From Cryobacterium sp. MLB-32 (GTDB lineage: Bacteria; Actinomycetota; Actinomycetes; Actinomycetales; Microbacteriaceae): 64,000 nucleotides of DNA. The stretch lies in assembly GCF_000738085.1 (NCBI RefSeq), contig NZ_JPRS01000003.1, positions 1 through 64,000 on the forward strand. Reading direction: 5' to 3'. This document shows, piece after piece, positions 35,823-45,635 of this stretch. Position 1 is the stretch's first letter; each line of letters begins with the position of its first letter. The position numbers were made by a program, and so were the translations under genes. The notes beneath the pieces were generated by a model. That model was given only the letters and a program-made list of their open reading frames with translations, had not been told where the DNA came from and did no database searches.

Positions 35823-36095
35823 ATGCCGCAGATTATTGACGCACCGGTTGACGTAGAGCTCACGAGCGAGGGAGACCCACGCGCATTCGTGTGGAACCGG
35901 TTCGAACACACCGTTATCGGGCAGCCCCAAGCCGTCTTCAAACGAACCAGCTGGTGGGAAAATGCCGGCTCCCCCACCCGAATCGACACCGAGCTGTGGC
36001 GTCTCGATGCGTCACGCGGAGGTGAGGAACAGCACCGTTATGATCTACGCCGCGGTGCCGATGGTGCCTGGACGCTCGCTCTGGACTGGGGGTGA
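35823..36095 (+). CDS. DUF6504 family protein
   Basis: A 90-residue protein: VELTSEGDPRAFVWNRFEHT, then KRTSWWENAGSPTRIDTELW and RYDLRRGADGAWTLALDWG. Proteins of this type lie next to dnaE2 or imuB in Actinobacteria. The function is unknown. ATG 35823 follows GAGGAG at good spacing. Nine bases separate it from dnaE2, so both are probably under the SOS box. Confidence 0.8.
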   Translation: MPQIIDAPVDVELTSEGDPRAFVWNRFEHTVIGQPQAVFKRTSWWENAGSPTRIDTELWRLDASRGGEEQHRYDLRRGADGAWTLALDWG

Positions 36096-36104
36096 GCAGG
36101 AACG

Positions 36105-39100
36105 ATGTCCTTCCCCCACCTCCACGTTGCGAGCGCCTACTCCACCCACTACGGAGTCACCCTTCCCGAGTCCCTCGTCGAGCAGGCGGCCGAACAGGGT
36201 GCAACCTTTCTCGCCAGCACTGATGTCGATGGCCTGTATGGCGCAGTCAAACACCTGAGAGCCTGCGTTGCCGCCGGTATCAGGGCAGGGCTCGGCGCAG
36301 ACCTGGCTGTCCATGACGACGAGTACCGTTCCCTCGGACGGGTCGTGGTGCTCGCGCACGGCAATAACAGCGGCCGCGGGTATGCCGCTCTCTGCCGCGC
36401 CGTCAGCGCTAGCCACAGCAGCAGCGCTAGCCACCACAGCAGCGCTAGCCACCTCAGCAGTGCCAGACACCACAGCGGCGCCGGCCACAACAGCAGTGCC
36501 GCCGGCCGGGCCAGAGCAGGCATGACCCCGAGCATCTCTCGGGCGCACCTCGCCGAACTGGCCGAGTTGCGGTCCCTGACCGTTCTGTTGGGACCGTCCT
36601 CAGACGTGGGCGTCGCCATCCAACAGCGCGACAGCACCGATGCCCAGGTGCGCCTCACCGCCTGGCTGCGGGTGATGCCGGCGCACTCGATCCAACTTGA
36701 GATCGTGTGCCATTTGGCCGAACCCGGCACCCCCGGCAGCGTCGCCCCCGCCACTCGGATGCTGTCCCTCGCCGAGCATTCCGGCCTGCCCGCGGTGCTC
36801 TCCAACGCGGTGCGTTATGGGACGGCAGGAGATGCCGTCACCGCCGATCTGGCCGACGCCGCCCGACACCTCACCCCCCTCGCCGAGCTCGAAACCCGCG
36901 ATACGCTGCAGACCAACGGACAAGCCTGGCTCAAACCGACCGCGGCCATGCATCAGGTCGCGCGCATGGTCGTGGATGCCGGATCACACGAGGACGGCGC
37001 ACTCGAACGCCTGTTCTACGATACGGCTCGACTCGCCGATCAGTGCGGCCTCGATCCGCACACTGATATCGGCCTTGGCCGCCCCCGCATGCCCGAAGCT
37101 CGGATCATCGGCGTCACCGGTGATCCGGTGCACGAGCTGTGGAACCGGGCCCGGCACGGCATCACGGATCTGTACTCCGGCACGGGTACGGCGACCATGG
37201 ACGCCGCCCACGCACAGCTGGCCCGGGAGATGAAGACGGTCGAGCACCTGGGTTTCGCGAGCTATTTCCTCACAGTGGCCCGAGTCGCCGACATCATCCG
37301 CGACATGGGAATTCGCATTCAGGCGCGCGGTTCGGGCGTAGGTTCCGTGCTCAATTACGCGCTTCGCACCTCGTCCGTCGAACCCATCTCGAACGGTCTG
37401 CTCTTTGAGCGTTTCCTCTCGCCGGAACGGCAGACGCTCCCCGACATCGACCTTGATGTTGAGTCGGCTCGTCGTCACGACATCTATCGAAAAATATTCG
37501 AGACGTTCGGCAGCGACCGCGTCTCCCTGATGTCGATGACCAATGCATACCGTGGGCGCGGGGCTGTGCGTGACGCCGGCCTCGCTCTGGGCCTGCCGGA
37601 CGACCAGATCGCCTCGATCGCCAAACAGATGTGGCGGTTCAACGCCCGCGACTTCCGCCGCGCCCTCGAGGAGAAGCCCGAGCTCGCCGCACTCGCCACC
37701 GAGGTACGTGAATCGCAGCAACTCGATCTCCTCGTCGACCTCACGGCACGGCTCGACCGCCTCCCCCGGCATATTTCGGTGCATCCGTGCGGGGTCATCC
37801 TCTCCGACGCGAGCCTGCTTGACCGAACCCCGGTGCAGGCCTCGGGCATGGGACTGCCGATGTCGCAGTTCGACAAGCACGACATGGACCCGATGGGCCT
37901 CATCAAACTCGACATTCTCGGCGTGCGCATGCAATCGGCCATGGCCCACGCCGTCGAAGAACACCGACGACTCACCGGGGAGAGTATCGACCTTGACAGG
38001 ATTCCTCTCGACGACCCTGGAACGTACGAGCTCATCCGGTCCACCCGCACCCTCGGCATCTTCCAACTCGAGTCACCGGGCCAGATGGAGCTCGTGGGCA
38101 AGCTGCAGCCAGAGGTGTTCAACGACCTGACCGTGGAAATATCATTGTTCCGGCCCGGCCCCATGAAGAACAACATGCCACTCACCTATTTGCAGGCCCG
38201 GCACGGCGAGACAGCACCCGACTATCTCCACCCGCGTTTTCGGCACATCCTCGAAGAAACCAACGGCGTCGTCATCTTCCACGAGCAGGTCATGCGCCTG
38301 TTCGACGAGCTGACCGGCTGCGGGCTCGGCAAAGCGGATGTTTTCCGTCGCCATCTGGGTAAGCCCGAGGAGCTTCCCGCCATCGAGGCATTCGTTCGCG
38401 AGCGAGCACTTCTGCGCGGGTTCCCCGAACACGTCATCAATCGAGTGTGGACCGTGCTCGCCGGATTCGGCAGCTTCGGTTTCGCCAAAGCTCACGGAGC
38501 CGCATTCGCCCTGCCCACCTATCAATCCGCGTGGCTCAAGACCCATCATCCGGCGGAGTTCCTGGCCGGTCTACTCACGCATGATCCCGGCATGTGGCCG
38601 AAAGACCTGCTGGTGGCGGAGGCGCGAACCCTGCGGGTACCGGTGTTGGGCCTCGATGTGCAGCGAAGCGCGCTCGACTATCGAGTTGAGGCGCTCCCCG
38701 ACGGAAGCCAGGGCATCCGGCTTGCACTGCCTGAGCTGGTCGGAAGCAACGAAACGGAGCGTGCCCGCATTGTCCGACATCAACCGTTCAGCTCACTGCA
38801 AGACTTTCGCGACAGGGTGAGACCTCGCCGGCGTTCCTTCGAGGCACTCGCCCGGGTCGGCGCACTTGACTGTTTCATCGACTATGACCGAACACGACGC
38901 CACGAGCTCCTCGCCCACATCCAGTCCTTGCGCGGTACAGCCGTCGCAATCACGGCCGAACAACTCGCTTTCGATGTCGAATTGCCGGTGCACAATTATG
39001 GAAGTGGCAACAACGGGGACAAGGCGGCAGCCGTGACGTCTCTCGAGCTGCGAGGACGAACGCAAACAGACCTTGAGCTGCTCGATCTGAACCTCGCCGT

Positions 39101-39539
39101 TTCTGACCACCAGATGACCAGGTTCCATGCACTGTTTGCCGAGCTGGGCGTCACTCCGGCTTCCGCGCTCGGTTCCCTCCCCGGCGGCACCGAGGTGCTC
39201 ATCGCCGGCGTACGACGGGCCACGAACACCCCGCCCATGCGCGGTGGACGACGTGTCGTGTTCGTGAGCCTCGATGACGGCACCGGCCCGGTATCGAATG
39301 TCGTGTTCTTCCATGATGCGCAGGAACGCGTGGGCGGACGAGTCTTCCAGACCAATTACATGCTCGTGCGCGGCCACACCCGCCGCTCGGGAGCGAAGGG
39401 AGTCTCGGTCACGGGAGAAAACCTCTGGGACCTCTTCGATGTCGCACGGGAAGTCCGGGAACGCCACACGCGCGAACTCGCCGATGTCACGATCGCGCCC
39501 GGCACCCTGCTGGAGTTCCGTTCTACCCGACGCGCCTGA
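36105..39539 (+). CDS. dnaE2: Error-prone DNA polymerase III alpha subunit (DnaE2/ImuC)
   Basis: A 1144-residue DnaE-type polymerase. The PHP domain (about residues 1-230) has lost canonical metal residues (HLHVASAYS, STDVDG). The polymerase core has QARGSGVGSVLNYALRT, LPDIDLDVE near residue 446 with catalytic Asp residues, and FGSFGFAKAHGAAFALPTYQ. An OB domain lies near the C-terminus (RRVVFVSLDDGTGPVSNVVF). It does mutagenic translesion synthesis. The imuA and imuB partners are not adjacent. A six-residue repeat is inserted in the PHP domain. Confidence 0.92.
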   Translation: MSFPHLHVASAYSTHYGVTLPESLVEQAAEQGATFLASTDVDGLYGAVKHLRACVAAGIRAGLGADLAVHDDEYRSLGRVVVLAHGNNSGRGYAALCRAVSASHSSSASHHSSASHLSSARHHSGAGHNSSAAGRARAGMTPSISRAHLAELAELRSLTVLLGPSSDVGVAIQQRDSTDAQVRLTAWLRVMPAHSIQLEIVCHLAEPGTPGSVAPATRMLSLAEHSGLPAVLSNAVRYGTAGDAVTADLADAARHLTPLAELETRDTLQTNGQAWLKPTAAMHQVARMVVDAGSHEDGALERLFYDTARLADQCGLDPHTDIGLGRPRMPEARIIGVTGDPVHELWNRARHGITDLYSGTGTATMDAAHAQLAREMKTVEHLGFASYFLTVARVADIIRDMGIRIQARGSGVGSVLNYALRTSSVEPISNGLLFERFLSPERQTLPDIDLDVESARRHDIYRKIFETFGSDRVSLMSMTNAYRGRGAVRDAGLALGLPDDQIASIAKQMWRFNARDFRRALEEKPELAALATEVRESQQLDLLVDLTARLDRLPRHISVHPCGVILSDASLLDRTPVQASGMGLPMSQFDKHDMDPMGLIKLDILGVRMQSAMAHAVEEHRRLTGESIDLDRIPLDDPGTYELIRSTRTLGIFQLESPGQMELVGKLQPEVFNDLTVEISLFRPGPMKNNMPLTYLQARHGETAPDYLHPRFRHILEETNGVVIFHEQVMRLFDELTGCGLGKADVFRRHLGKPEELPAIEAFVRERALLRGFPEHVINRVWTVLAGFGSFGFAKAHGAAFALPTYQSAWLKTHHPAEFLAGLLTHDPGMWPKDLLVAEARTLRVPVLGLDVQRSALDYRVEALPDGSQGIRLALPELVGSNETERARIVRHQPFSSLQDFRDRVRPRRRSFEALARVGALDCFIDYDRTRRHELLAHIQSLRGTAVAITAEQLAFDVELPVHNYGSGNNGDKAAAVTSLELRGRTQTDLELLDLNLAVSDHQMTRFHALFAELGVTPASALGSLPGGTEVLIAGVRRATNTPPMRGGRRVVFVSLDDGTGPVSNVVFFHDAQERVGGRVFQTNYMLVRGHTRRSGAKGVSVTGENLWDLFDVAREVRERHTRELADVTIAPGTLLEFRSTRRA
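36411..36500 (+). repeat. 18-bp minisatellite inside dnaE2 (five copies)
   Basis: Five imperfect copies of an 18-base unit encode SHSSSA, SHHSSA, SHLSSA, RHHSGA and GHNSSA (residues 103-132). The array is in frame and lies in the N-terminal PHP domain of dnaE2, where no such linker is expected. It probably arose by slippage. Confidence 0.85.
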
Positions 39540-39548
39540 TCCGGGTCG

Positions 39549-41745
39549 CTACCGCGCGGGAGCAACGGGCCGGGGCGAGGGCGACGCCGAGCCGGGACCG
39601 CCCGCCTCAACCAGGTCATCGCCGCCGTATTTTGCGTTCGCCACTGACATCACGGCAGGCCACATGCGGTGCCGTGCCGTGGCAACCGGACCGCTCGGAA
39701 AATTCAGGCGACGCTGGTTGACACTACCCGACAGGCTGACAACCGCGACCACGGTGGCCACCTTGGAACTCGCGCCGCTCATCCAGGTGTTCTTTGCACC
39801 ATCCGTGGTTCCGGTCTTACCGATCATGGGCACCCACGGCTTCGTCGCGGCATTGGACTGCTGCGCCGTGCCCTTGGTCATCACGCGTCGCATCCCGTAG
39901 GTCATCCCCGCATCGACGAGCGGGTCAACGGACGCGGCGCACTCTGATTTTGGAACCGGCAGTTCCGTGCCGTCCGGACCCACGATCCTGTCGATCGCAA
40001 TCGGGCTGCAGGTCACTCCCTTGTTCGCGATGCCCGCGAACGCCACAGCCATGGTGAGCGGCGCCACCTCGTTCGTGCCGATCACCGTAGCAGCGGTCTG
40101 CGACAGAGGTTTGCCATCGGCCCGATGAACCAGGAAACTCTCGGCCGTCTTCCGAATCCCACACAGGTCCAGTCTCTTGGCCATGCCGATGAAACCCGTG
40201 TTGATCGACCGTACGGTGGACTCGAGGGCCGTGTAGTTTCCCCCGGGCTCGTTCTGGTCGTTCCGCGGGTTCCAGCGTTGACTGTCATAATTCTGCGGGC
40301 CCAGACAGCTGTCCTGAAACGTGCCCCAGTTCGATTTGCGTCGTGAGTCCACGCGTTCGCTCAGCTGGTGTCCCTCCTTGAGCCACTCAGCCAGGGTGAA
40401 AACCTTGTACGACGAACCAGGCTGAAAACCGCTCGAACCGCCATAGGCGTAATCCGTGTTGTAGTTGATACCGGTGTAGTTGGCCCCGGTCGCCTGCACG
40501 GCGGGATCCTGGCTGTAATCCTTGTTCTGCGTCATGGCCAGCACCCGTCCCGTGCCGACCTGCACACTCGAGATCACCGCACCCAGATCGGCTTCGCGAA
40601 GGTCTTCGGCACCTGAGCGTCCATCGTTGCCACGGCCGCCTGCTGGATGTCGAGGTCCAGGGTCGTGTAGACGTCGTAGCCGCCGCGGCGGAAGTTGAGC
40701 ATGCGCGCCGCGCCATCATCGCCGAAAGCAGGGTCATTCTGCAGAATCTTCGTGACATAGTCGCAGAAGTAGGCATTGGCCAGAGCTGTCTGGCACCCCG
40801 TACTGGCTCAGTGATGACGGGTTCGATCGGAGTCGCGATCGCGGCGTCGTAGTCCGTCTGAGAAATCTTGTCGTACTTGAGCATGGCTCCCAGCAGGTAG
40901 TCACGGCGCTGCCTGTTGGCCGCGTATCCGTTTGCGGCTCCGTTGGAGACACTGTTCGGCTTGTCGATCTGAAATTTCACCGGATTGTTCACGATCGCGA
41001 CGAGGCTCGCCGCCTGAGCGAGCGTCAGATTCGCCGCCGTCGTGTTGTAGTAATAGTTTGCAGCGGCCTCGATGCCGTAGACCGTGCCACCAAAACCGGC
41101 GATATTGAAGTACTGGCGCAAAATATCGTTCTTGCCCATGGCCTTTTCCACCCCGATGGCGAGGCGCATTTCCTTCAGCTTGCGCTCCGGGGTCGTCTCG
41201 GTAGCTTGGGCATAACAGTCGTCATGCTTCGCGGCGTCGGAGATCAGCTCACATTTTTGAATGAGCACATTCTTGACGTATTGCTGCGTGATCGATGATC
41301 CGCCCTGGGTGGCTCCGCCCGACACCGTCGACGCCGTCGCGCGGAGCGTTCCCTGCAGATCGATTCCACCGTGCTCATAGAACCGAGGATCTTCACCCGC
41401 GATGGCCGCGTCCTTGGCGTAGGGGCTGATCGCATCAAACCCCACCTCGATTCGGTTCTGGTCGTAGAAGGACGCCAACAGCACCGGCGTTCCGTCCGTC
41501 TGCACGGCATAGATGTTGCTTTTCTGCGAGAGCGCGTCAATGGTCACGAAGGAAGGAAGCCCCTCGAACACGTTGATGGTGTTGGTCGCTGCCAGAGCCG
41601 AGACAGCCAGAACGGGCGCCACGCTCGCCGTGACGAGTATGCCCACGACAGCGCTCATGGCGACGAATCCCAGCACCCCACTCGCGATGCCCGCAAGAGT
41701 TCGGCGCTCCGAAAACTCAGGAGGGGACGTCGCACTGGTGACCAT
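39549..41745 (-). pseudogene. Class A penicillin-binding protein (transglycosylase/transpeptidase), two frameshifts
   Basis: ATG 41745 has GGGAG upstream. An N-terminal membrane helix (VAMSAVVGILVTASVAPVLA) is followed by the GT51 domain (AIAGEDPRFYEHGGIDLQGT, GGSSITQQYVKN). The frame breaks near 40804; the middle (TALANAYFCDYVTKILQNDP, DVYTTLDLDIQQAAVATMDA) is in a second frame and the transpeptidase (QPGSSYK, RSINTGF, MIGKTGTTDG) in a third after a break near 40607. One base added at each break restores 732 residues. All catalytic motifs remain. Confidence 0.85.
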
Positions 41746-42168
41746 GATTGCTCCCTTATCCCCCTCGTGGGCTCTATAGAACAACAAGATCGCATGAATC
41801 GCTAGTGGCGCGCCGCTCGAAATGTTTCATCTTTATTGCGGTCCTCGGCGTGAAGCCCCCCGCCGCTCCGCCACGGTGGGAGACCGGAGTGCGCAGGGGC
41901 GATCTGGACAACGATTCCCGGCCCGCGACCGGGCCTGCCTGTGCACGCCCGTACGCAGGCGGTGGCCGGAGAGCGAGGCGCAGCCCCGTCGTCCCCGTGA
42001 TGCATGATGATGTTCCCGCAGGCCACAGCGGTCGCTCCGGGCTTCAGCACCGGAACGTAGCCGCACATGGGACAGGGCCTGCTACCACGGGATGGGCGGT
42101 CCACCTGGGCCACCCATCCGGCAGGGCTCAGCCCTCGCGCACGGACCGTCCCGCGCGGCCGGGTGAGC
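41746..42168. other. Region between the PBP and flotillin genes
   Basis: About 420 bases without a firmly supported gene. The only candidate is a small leftward frame listed separately. The part next to the PBP must carry its promoter. No clear hairpin or repeat is seen. Confidence 0.4.
41802..42113 (-). CDS. Possible small zinc-ribbon-like protein
   Basis: A 103-codon open frame with CPMCGYVPVLKPGATAVACG near its start, which could be half a zinc ribbon. The remainder is Arg/Pro-rich and looks like unselected GC-rich sequence. There is no clear ribosome site at ATG 42113. It follows flotillin on the same strand by 55 bases. It may equally be noncoding. Confidence 0.3.
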   Translation of the reverse strand: MAQVDRPSRGSRPCPMCGYVPVLKPGATAVACGNIIMHHGDDGAAPRSPATACVRACTGRPGRGPGIVVQIAPAHSGLPPWRSGGGLHAEDRNKDETFRAARH

Positions 42169-43707
42169 CTACTTCTTCAGACCACCTACGAACCCGGCCG
42201 CGGCGTGGCGAGCGGCATCCGCCGCATCGGCGCCGACGTTGGCCGCGAGCACGTCGAGGTCGATGTCCTCGGCCGAGGGGCCGTCGGCCTCCGCATATGC
42301 CGGCTCCACGAGATCCGGCACGGCGGGTGACTTCTGCGCGGGAGTCTTGGCCAGTGCCGCTCCGACAGCGGTACCGCCGACCAACCCGCCGAGGAGGTCC
42401 TTGATACCCAGCCCCATGGTGGAGTTGAGCACCGCGTCAACCTCGGAGAAACCCGAGGCGACGTTCTTGCTCAGCTGGCTTGCACCGTCCGTGGAGATCA
42501 CTGTGAGCTGGTCGATGTTGGACATCGGGGCGGCAAGTTCGTGAGCGATCTGCGGCAACATCTCGACGAGTCGCAGCTGAATCAGCGCCTCAGACTGCTC
42601 CGCCACTGCCTCGGCCGACAGACGGGTGGCAGTCGCCTCAGCCGTACCGCGAGCAAGGATGGCGTCGGCCTCGGCCTGGCCTTCCGCACGCGTGGCTTCG
42701 GCATTCGCGACACGGCTGTCACGTTCCGCTCTCGCCTTTGCGACTGACGCCTCGGCTGCGGCCAGCGCTGTCACTCGGATTCGGTACGCATCCGCGTCCG
42801 CGATCGCGTTCACCTCGGATTCGAGTTCGGCCTTGCGCAGGCTCGCCCGCCGCTGCGCGGTCAGTTCCTGCTCCTGCACGATCGCCTGCTGCGCCTTCGC
42901 CTCTGCAAGCGGCTTAGACGCGGCGGCCTCTGCGGCCGCCTTGTCGGTGTCGAGCTGGAGCGCGGCCCGACGAAGAGCCAGAGTGTTCTGGGCCTCCGCG
43001 ATGGCCTGCTCGGCGGTGATCAACGCCTCTTGCGACTCACGATTCGCGAAGTGCTCAGCGACCTCGGCCTGACGACGAACCTTGGCCTGTTCCGCTCGAC
43101 CGATGTCGCGAATGTAGTCGTTCTCGTCTGTGATGCCCTTGATCTCGAAGGAGTCGACATCGAGACCCTGGTTGGCGAGGGATTCGCGGGCGGTGGCGAG
43201 CACTGCGGAGCCGAGTTCATCTCGCTTCTGAATGACGGTCATCACATCGGTAGCGCCGATCGACGAGCGCAGGGAACCGCTCAGGACTTCCTGCGCGAAG
43301 CCGTCGATGTTCTTGTCCTGGCCAAGGAACCGCTGGGCCGCGGCTCGAATGGACTTCGGCGAGTCTCCGACCTTGACGATGGCGACCGCCTCAACAGACA
43401 GGGTGATTCCGTTTCGGTCCTGGGCAACGGCCGTGATCTCAATAGCGCGGCTTCGCAGGCTGATCTTGAATGCCTTCTGGAAGAAAGGGGTGATGAATAC
43501 GCCCTGGCCGTGCACGACCCGCTGGCCCGATTCTTCGAGTGTGGCGCCATCGACGATCGTCTTGCGCGATTTCTTGCCCGTGATGATCAGCGCTTCGTCG
43601 GGTCCGGCGTTCTTGTAGATCGTGCGGGCGTAGATGAGGGCGACAACCAGGACCGCGACAATAGTCACAATAATTCCGGGAAGCGGACTGCTGAACACGT
43701 CGAACAT
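42169..43707 (-). CDS. Flotillin-like SPFH-domain membrane protein
   Basis: A 512-residue flotillin. An N-terminal hydrophobic hairpin (GIIVTIVAVLVVALIYARTI) precedes the SPFH/band-7 domain (residues about 30-200: EALIITGKK, VVHGQGVFITPFFQK, EVLSGSLRSSIGATDVMTVI). A long Ala/Glu-rich coiled coil (residues 210-390, rich in EA and AEA repeats) and a Gly/Ala tail follow. Flotillins scaffold membrane domains. ATG 43707 has GGAAGG upstream; the longer frame is not supported. Confidence 0.92.
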   Translation of the reverse strand: MFDVFSSPLPGIIVTIVAVLVVALIYARTIYKNAGPDEALIITGKKSRKTIVDGATLEESGQRVVHGQGVFITPFFQKAFKISLRSRAIEITAVAQDRNGITLSVEAVAIVKVGDSPKSIRAAAQRFLGQDKNIDGFAQEVLSGSLRSSIGATDVMTVIQKRDELGSAVLATARESLANQGLDVDSFEIKGITDENDYIRDIGRAEQAKVRRQAEVAEHFANRESQEALITAEQAIAEAQNTLALRRAALQLDTDKAAAEAAASKPLAEAKAQQAIVQEQELTAQRRASLRKAELESEVNAIADADAYRIRVTALAAAEASVAKARAERDSRVANAEATRAEGQAEADAILARGTAEATATRLSAEAVAEQSEALIQLRLVEMLPQIAHELAAPMSNIDQLTVISTDGASQLSKNVASGFSEVDAVLNSTMGLGIKDLLGGLVGGTAVGAALAKTPAQKSPAVPDLVEPAYAEADGPSAEDIDLDVLAANVGADAADAARHAAAGFVGGLKK

Positions 43708-43860
43708 GGTGGTCCTTCCGGCGCCGAAGCGCGAGTCTGACACGCGTCGGTCGGTCGAACCGGGGCGCGGTGTTACGCGTCCAGTCTCGCAGACGCGTGG
43801 CTCGGCTGACCCCCGTGCAGGGCTGAGGGCGTCGACGCGCGGATTGGGCCCCGCCGCGTA

Positions 43861-43889
43861 TTGACAAGGAGCGCGTCAGTGGCCATTCT
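43861..43889 (+). promoter_or_regulatory. Possible sigma-70 type promoter of the SARP gene
   Basis: A perfect TTGACA at 43861-43866 is followed after 17 bases by CATTCT, a weak -10. It points rightward at the BTAD regulator that begins at 43974, in the divergent region with flotillin. Confidence 0.4.
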
Positions 43890-43973
43890 GTCCGTAGCGC
43901 ACGTACACGGAGCGCCCGCGTGCGCTCACGACCCGGGGTTTTCTACTCGGCACTCCATGCGAGGAGGGCAACA

Positions 43974-44747
43974 ATGCGACCTCTTGTTCCCCCGTGGAGC
44001 CTGACCCTTCTCGGGTACTGGCAGCTCACACGCAACGGCGAACCCGTCGACGTCGGCGCGCGTCAGCAGCGTGTCATCACCTCACTGGCCCTGCTGGGAG
44101 TGAGACCGCGGCACTTCATCGCCACCATGCTCTGGCCCGACGGTTCCGAAATGCGGGCGGCCGGAAACCTGCGCGCGGGTCTGTTCCGCATTTCGCATGA
44201 GCTCCCATCTCTCCTGTGCGCGACCGAGCCGCTCCGGTTGCACGACGATGTCGCCGTTGACGTGCACCGGCTCCGCGGCCTGATCGGGACCATCCTGGAT
44301 TCACGGGACACCGTGATACCGATCAGCACGATGGAACAGCTCCGCACCGCCGACCTCCTACCCGGCTGGTACGAAGACTGGGTTGTCTGCGAGCAGGAAC
44401 TGCTCATACATGAACGGGTCGACGCCCTCGAGGTGGTCGCCAAACGCTACCTCGCGCACGGAGACACCGGTCACGCACTGATCGCGGCGCGGGCGGCAGC
44501 GGCTGTCGAGCCGCTCCGCGAGAGTGTGCAACTCCTTCTGGTGCGCGCCTATCTCGCCGCCGACGACCGTGCGTCGGCGGTGCGCACCCATCAGGACTTT
44601 TCCGCCACCCTCCAGCGCGAACTCGGCGTTTCGCCGTCGCCACACTTCGCTGCCCTGCTCAGGCGCGAGTTACCGTCCGCTGCAACCCTGAGCTCGAACA
44701 CAGCGGAGAGCCGGCGAGCAGCCCCGCGCGCGCTGGGCGCCCGCTAG
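43974..44747 (+). CDS. SARP/BTAD-domain transcriptional regulator
   Basis: A 257-residue regulator of the AfsR/SARP type. The N-terminal winged-helix part (LTLLGYWQLTRNGEPVDVGA, RQQRVITSLALLGVRPR, FIATMLWPDGSEMRAAGNLR) is followed by the BTAD tetratricopeptide-like domain (residues 90-245: DLLPGWYEDWVVCEQELLIH, HERVDALEVVAKRYLAHG, RTHQDFSATLQRELGVSPSP). There is no ATPase domain, so it is a short SARP. The start has GAGGAGGG at suitable distance. Its target is unknown. Confidence 0.88.
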   Translation: MRPLVPPWSLTLLGYWQLTRNGEPVDVGARQQRVITSLALLGVRPRHFIATMLWPDGSEMRAAGNLRAGLFRISHELPSLLCATEPLRLHDDVAVDVHRLRGLIGTILDSRDTVIPISTMEQLRTADLLPGWYEDWVVCEQELLIHERVDALEVVAKRYLAHGDTGHALIAARAAAAVEPLRESVQLLLVRAYLAADDRASAVRTHQDFSATLQRELGVSPSPHFAALLRRELPSAATLSSNTAESRRAAPRALGAR

Positions 44748-44825
44748 GCCCCGCCGCCCCCGCCGGTCGAGGCGCGACGAGGGACTCGTGACTCAGGAGT
44801 TGACGAGACCACGCAAAACCGTTCG

Positions 44826-45635
44826 TCAGAAGACGGTGAGCCCTCGTGCTCGAAATTGCTGCCGAACCCGTTCGAGCAGCGCATCGTCCGGCGGGCGCGT
44901 TCCGTGCAACGGATACGTCAGGCCCAGCCGGTGCCACTTGTCTTCTCCCATTTGATGAAAGGGCAGCACCTCCACCCGTTCCACATTCGGCCAGCGTTGC
45001 ACGATGTCTGCGACGGCCTCCACATTGTCTCGGGCATCGGTCAGCCCCGGCACCAGCACGAACCTGACCCAGACGGCTGTGCCCCGTTCCGCCAGGCGAC
45101 CACCGAACGCGATCGTCGGTGCGAGCTCCCGGCCCGTCACCTCTCGATAGGTGTCGGGCAGGCCCGACTTCACGTCGAGCAGAACAAGGTCGGTGTCATC
45201 GAGCAGATCGTCAGACGCCCGTGTCCCCAGGTACCCCGAGGTGTCGAGGGCCGTGTGGATCCCGAGGCGCCGACACTCGGCGAAAATCCTGCCGACGAAC
45301 GCCGATTGCATGAGGGGCTCTCCCCCTGACACCGTCACGCCTCCACCCGTGACGACAAAGGCCCGCTGATACCGCCGGATGCGATCCATGATCTCCTCGA
45401 CGGTGGTCACCCGGCCATCGCGCAGCTTCCACGTGTCCGGGTTGTGGCAGTACTGACAGCGCAGCAGGCATCCGGAGAGAAAGATGGTGAGGCGTGTTCC
45501 GGGACCGTCGACGGCCGTGACCAGTTCCCAGGAGTGCACGCTCCCGGTCGCGCCGTCGTTAGCCAAGGCAAGCGCGCGATGGTGCCTGTCGGTCAGCTCC
45601 ACGGCAACGGGGTGGCTCGGTGCCATCCCGATCAC
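44826..45635 (-). CDS. pflA: Pyruvate formate-lyase-activating enzyme
   Basis: A 269-residue radical SAM activase. The cluster motif is [18 protein letters not shown] (CxxxCxxC), with [14 protein letters not shown] after it and the SAM-binding core beyond. It installs the glycyl radical on PflB. GTG 45635 overlaps the pflB stop; ATG 45626 is an alternative. Both genes form one leftward operon. Confidence 0.94.
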   Translation of the reverse strand: MIGMAPSHPVAVELTDRHHRALALANDGATGSVHSWELVTAVDGPGTRLTIFLSGCLLRCQYCHNPDTWKLRDGRVTTVEEIMDRIRRYQRAFVVTGGGVTVSGGEPLMQSAFVGRIFAECRRLGIHTALDTSGYLGTRASDDLLDDTDLVLLDVKSGLPDTYREVTGRELAPTIAFGGRLAERGTAVWVRFVLVPGLTDARDNVEAVADIVQRWPNVERVEVLPFHQMGEDKWHRLGLTYPLHGTRPPDDALLERVRQQFRARGLTVF

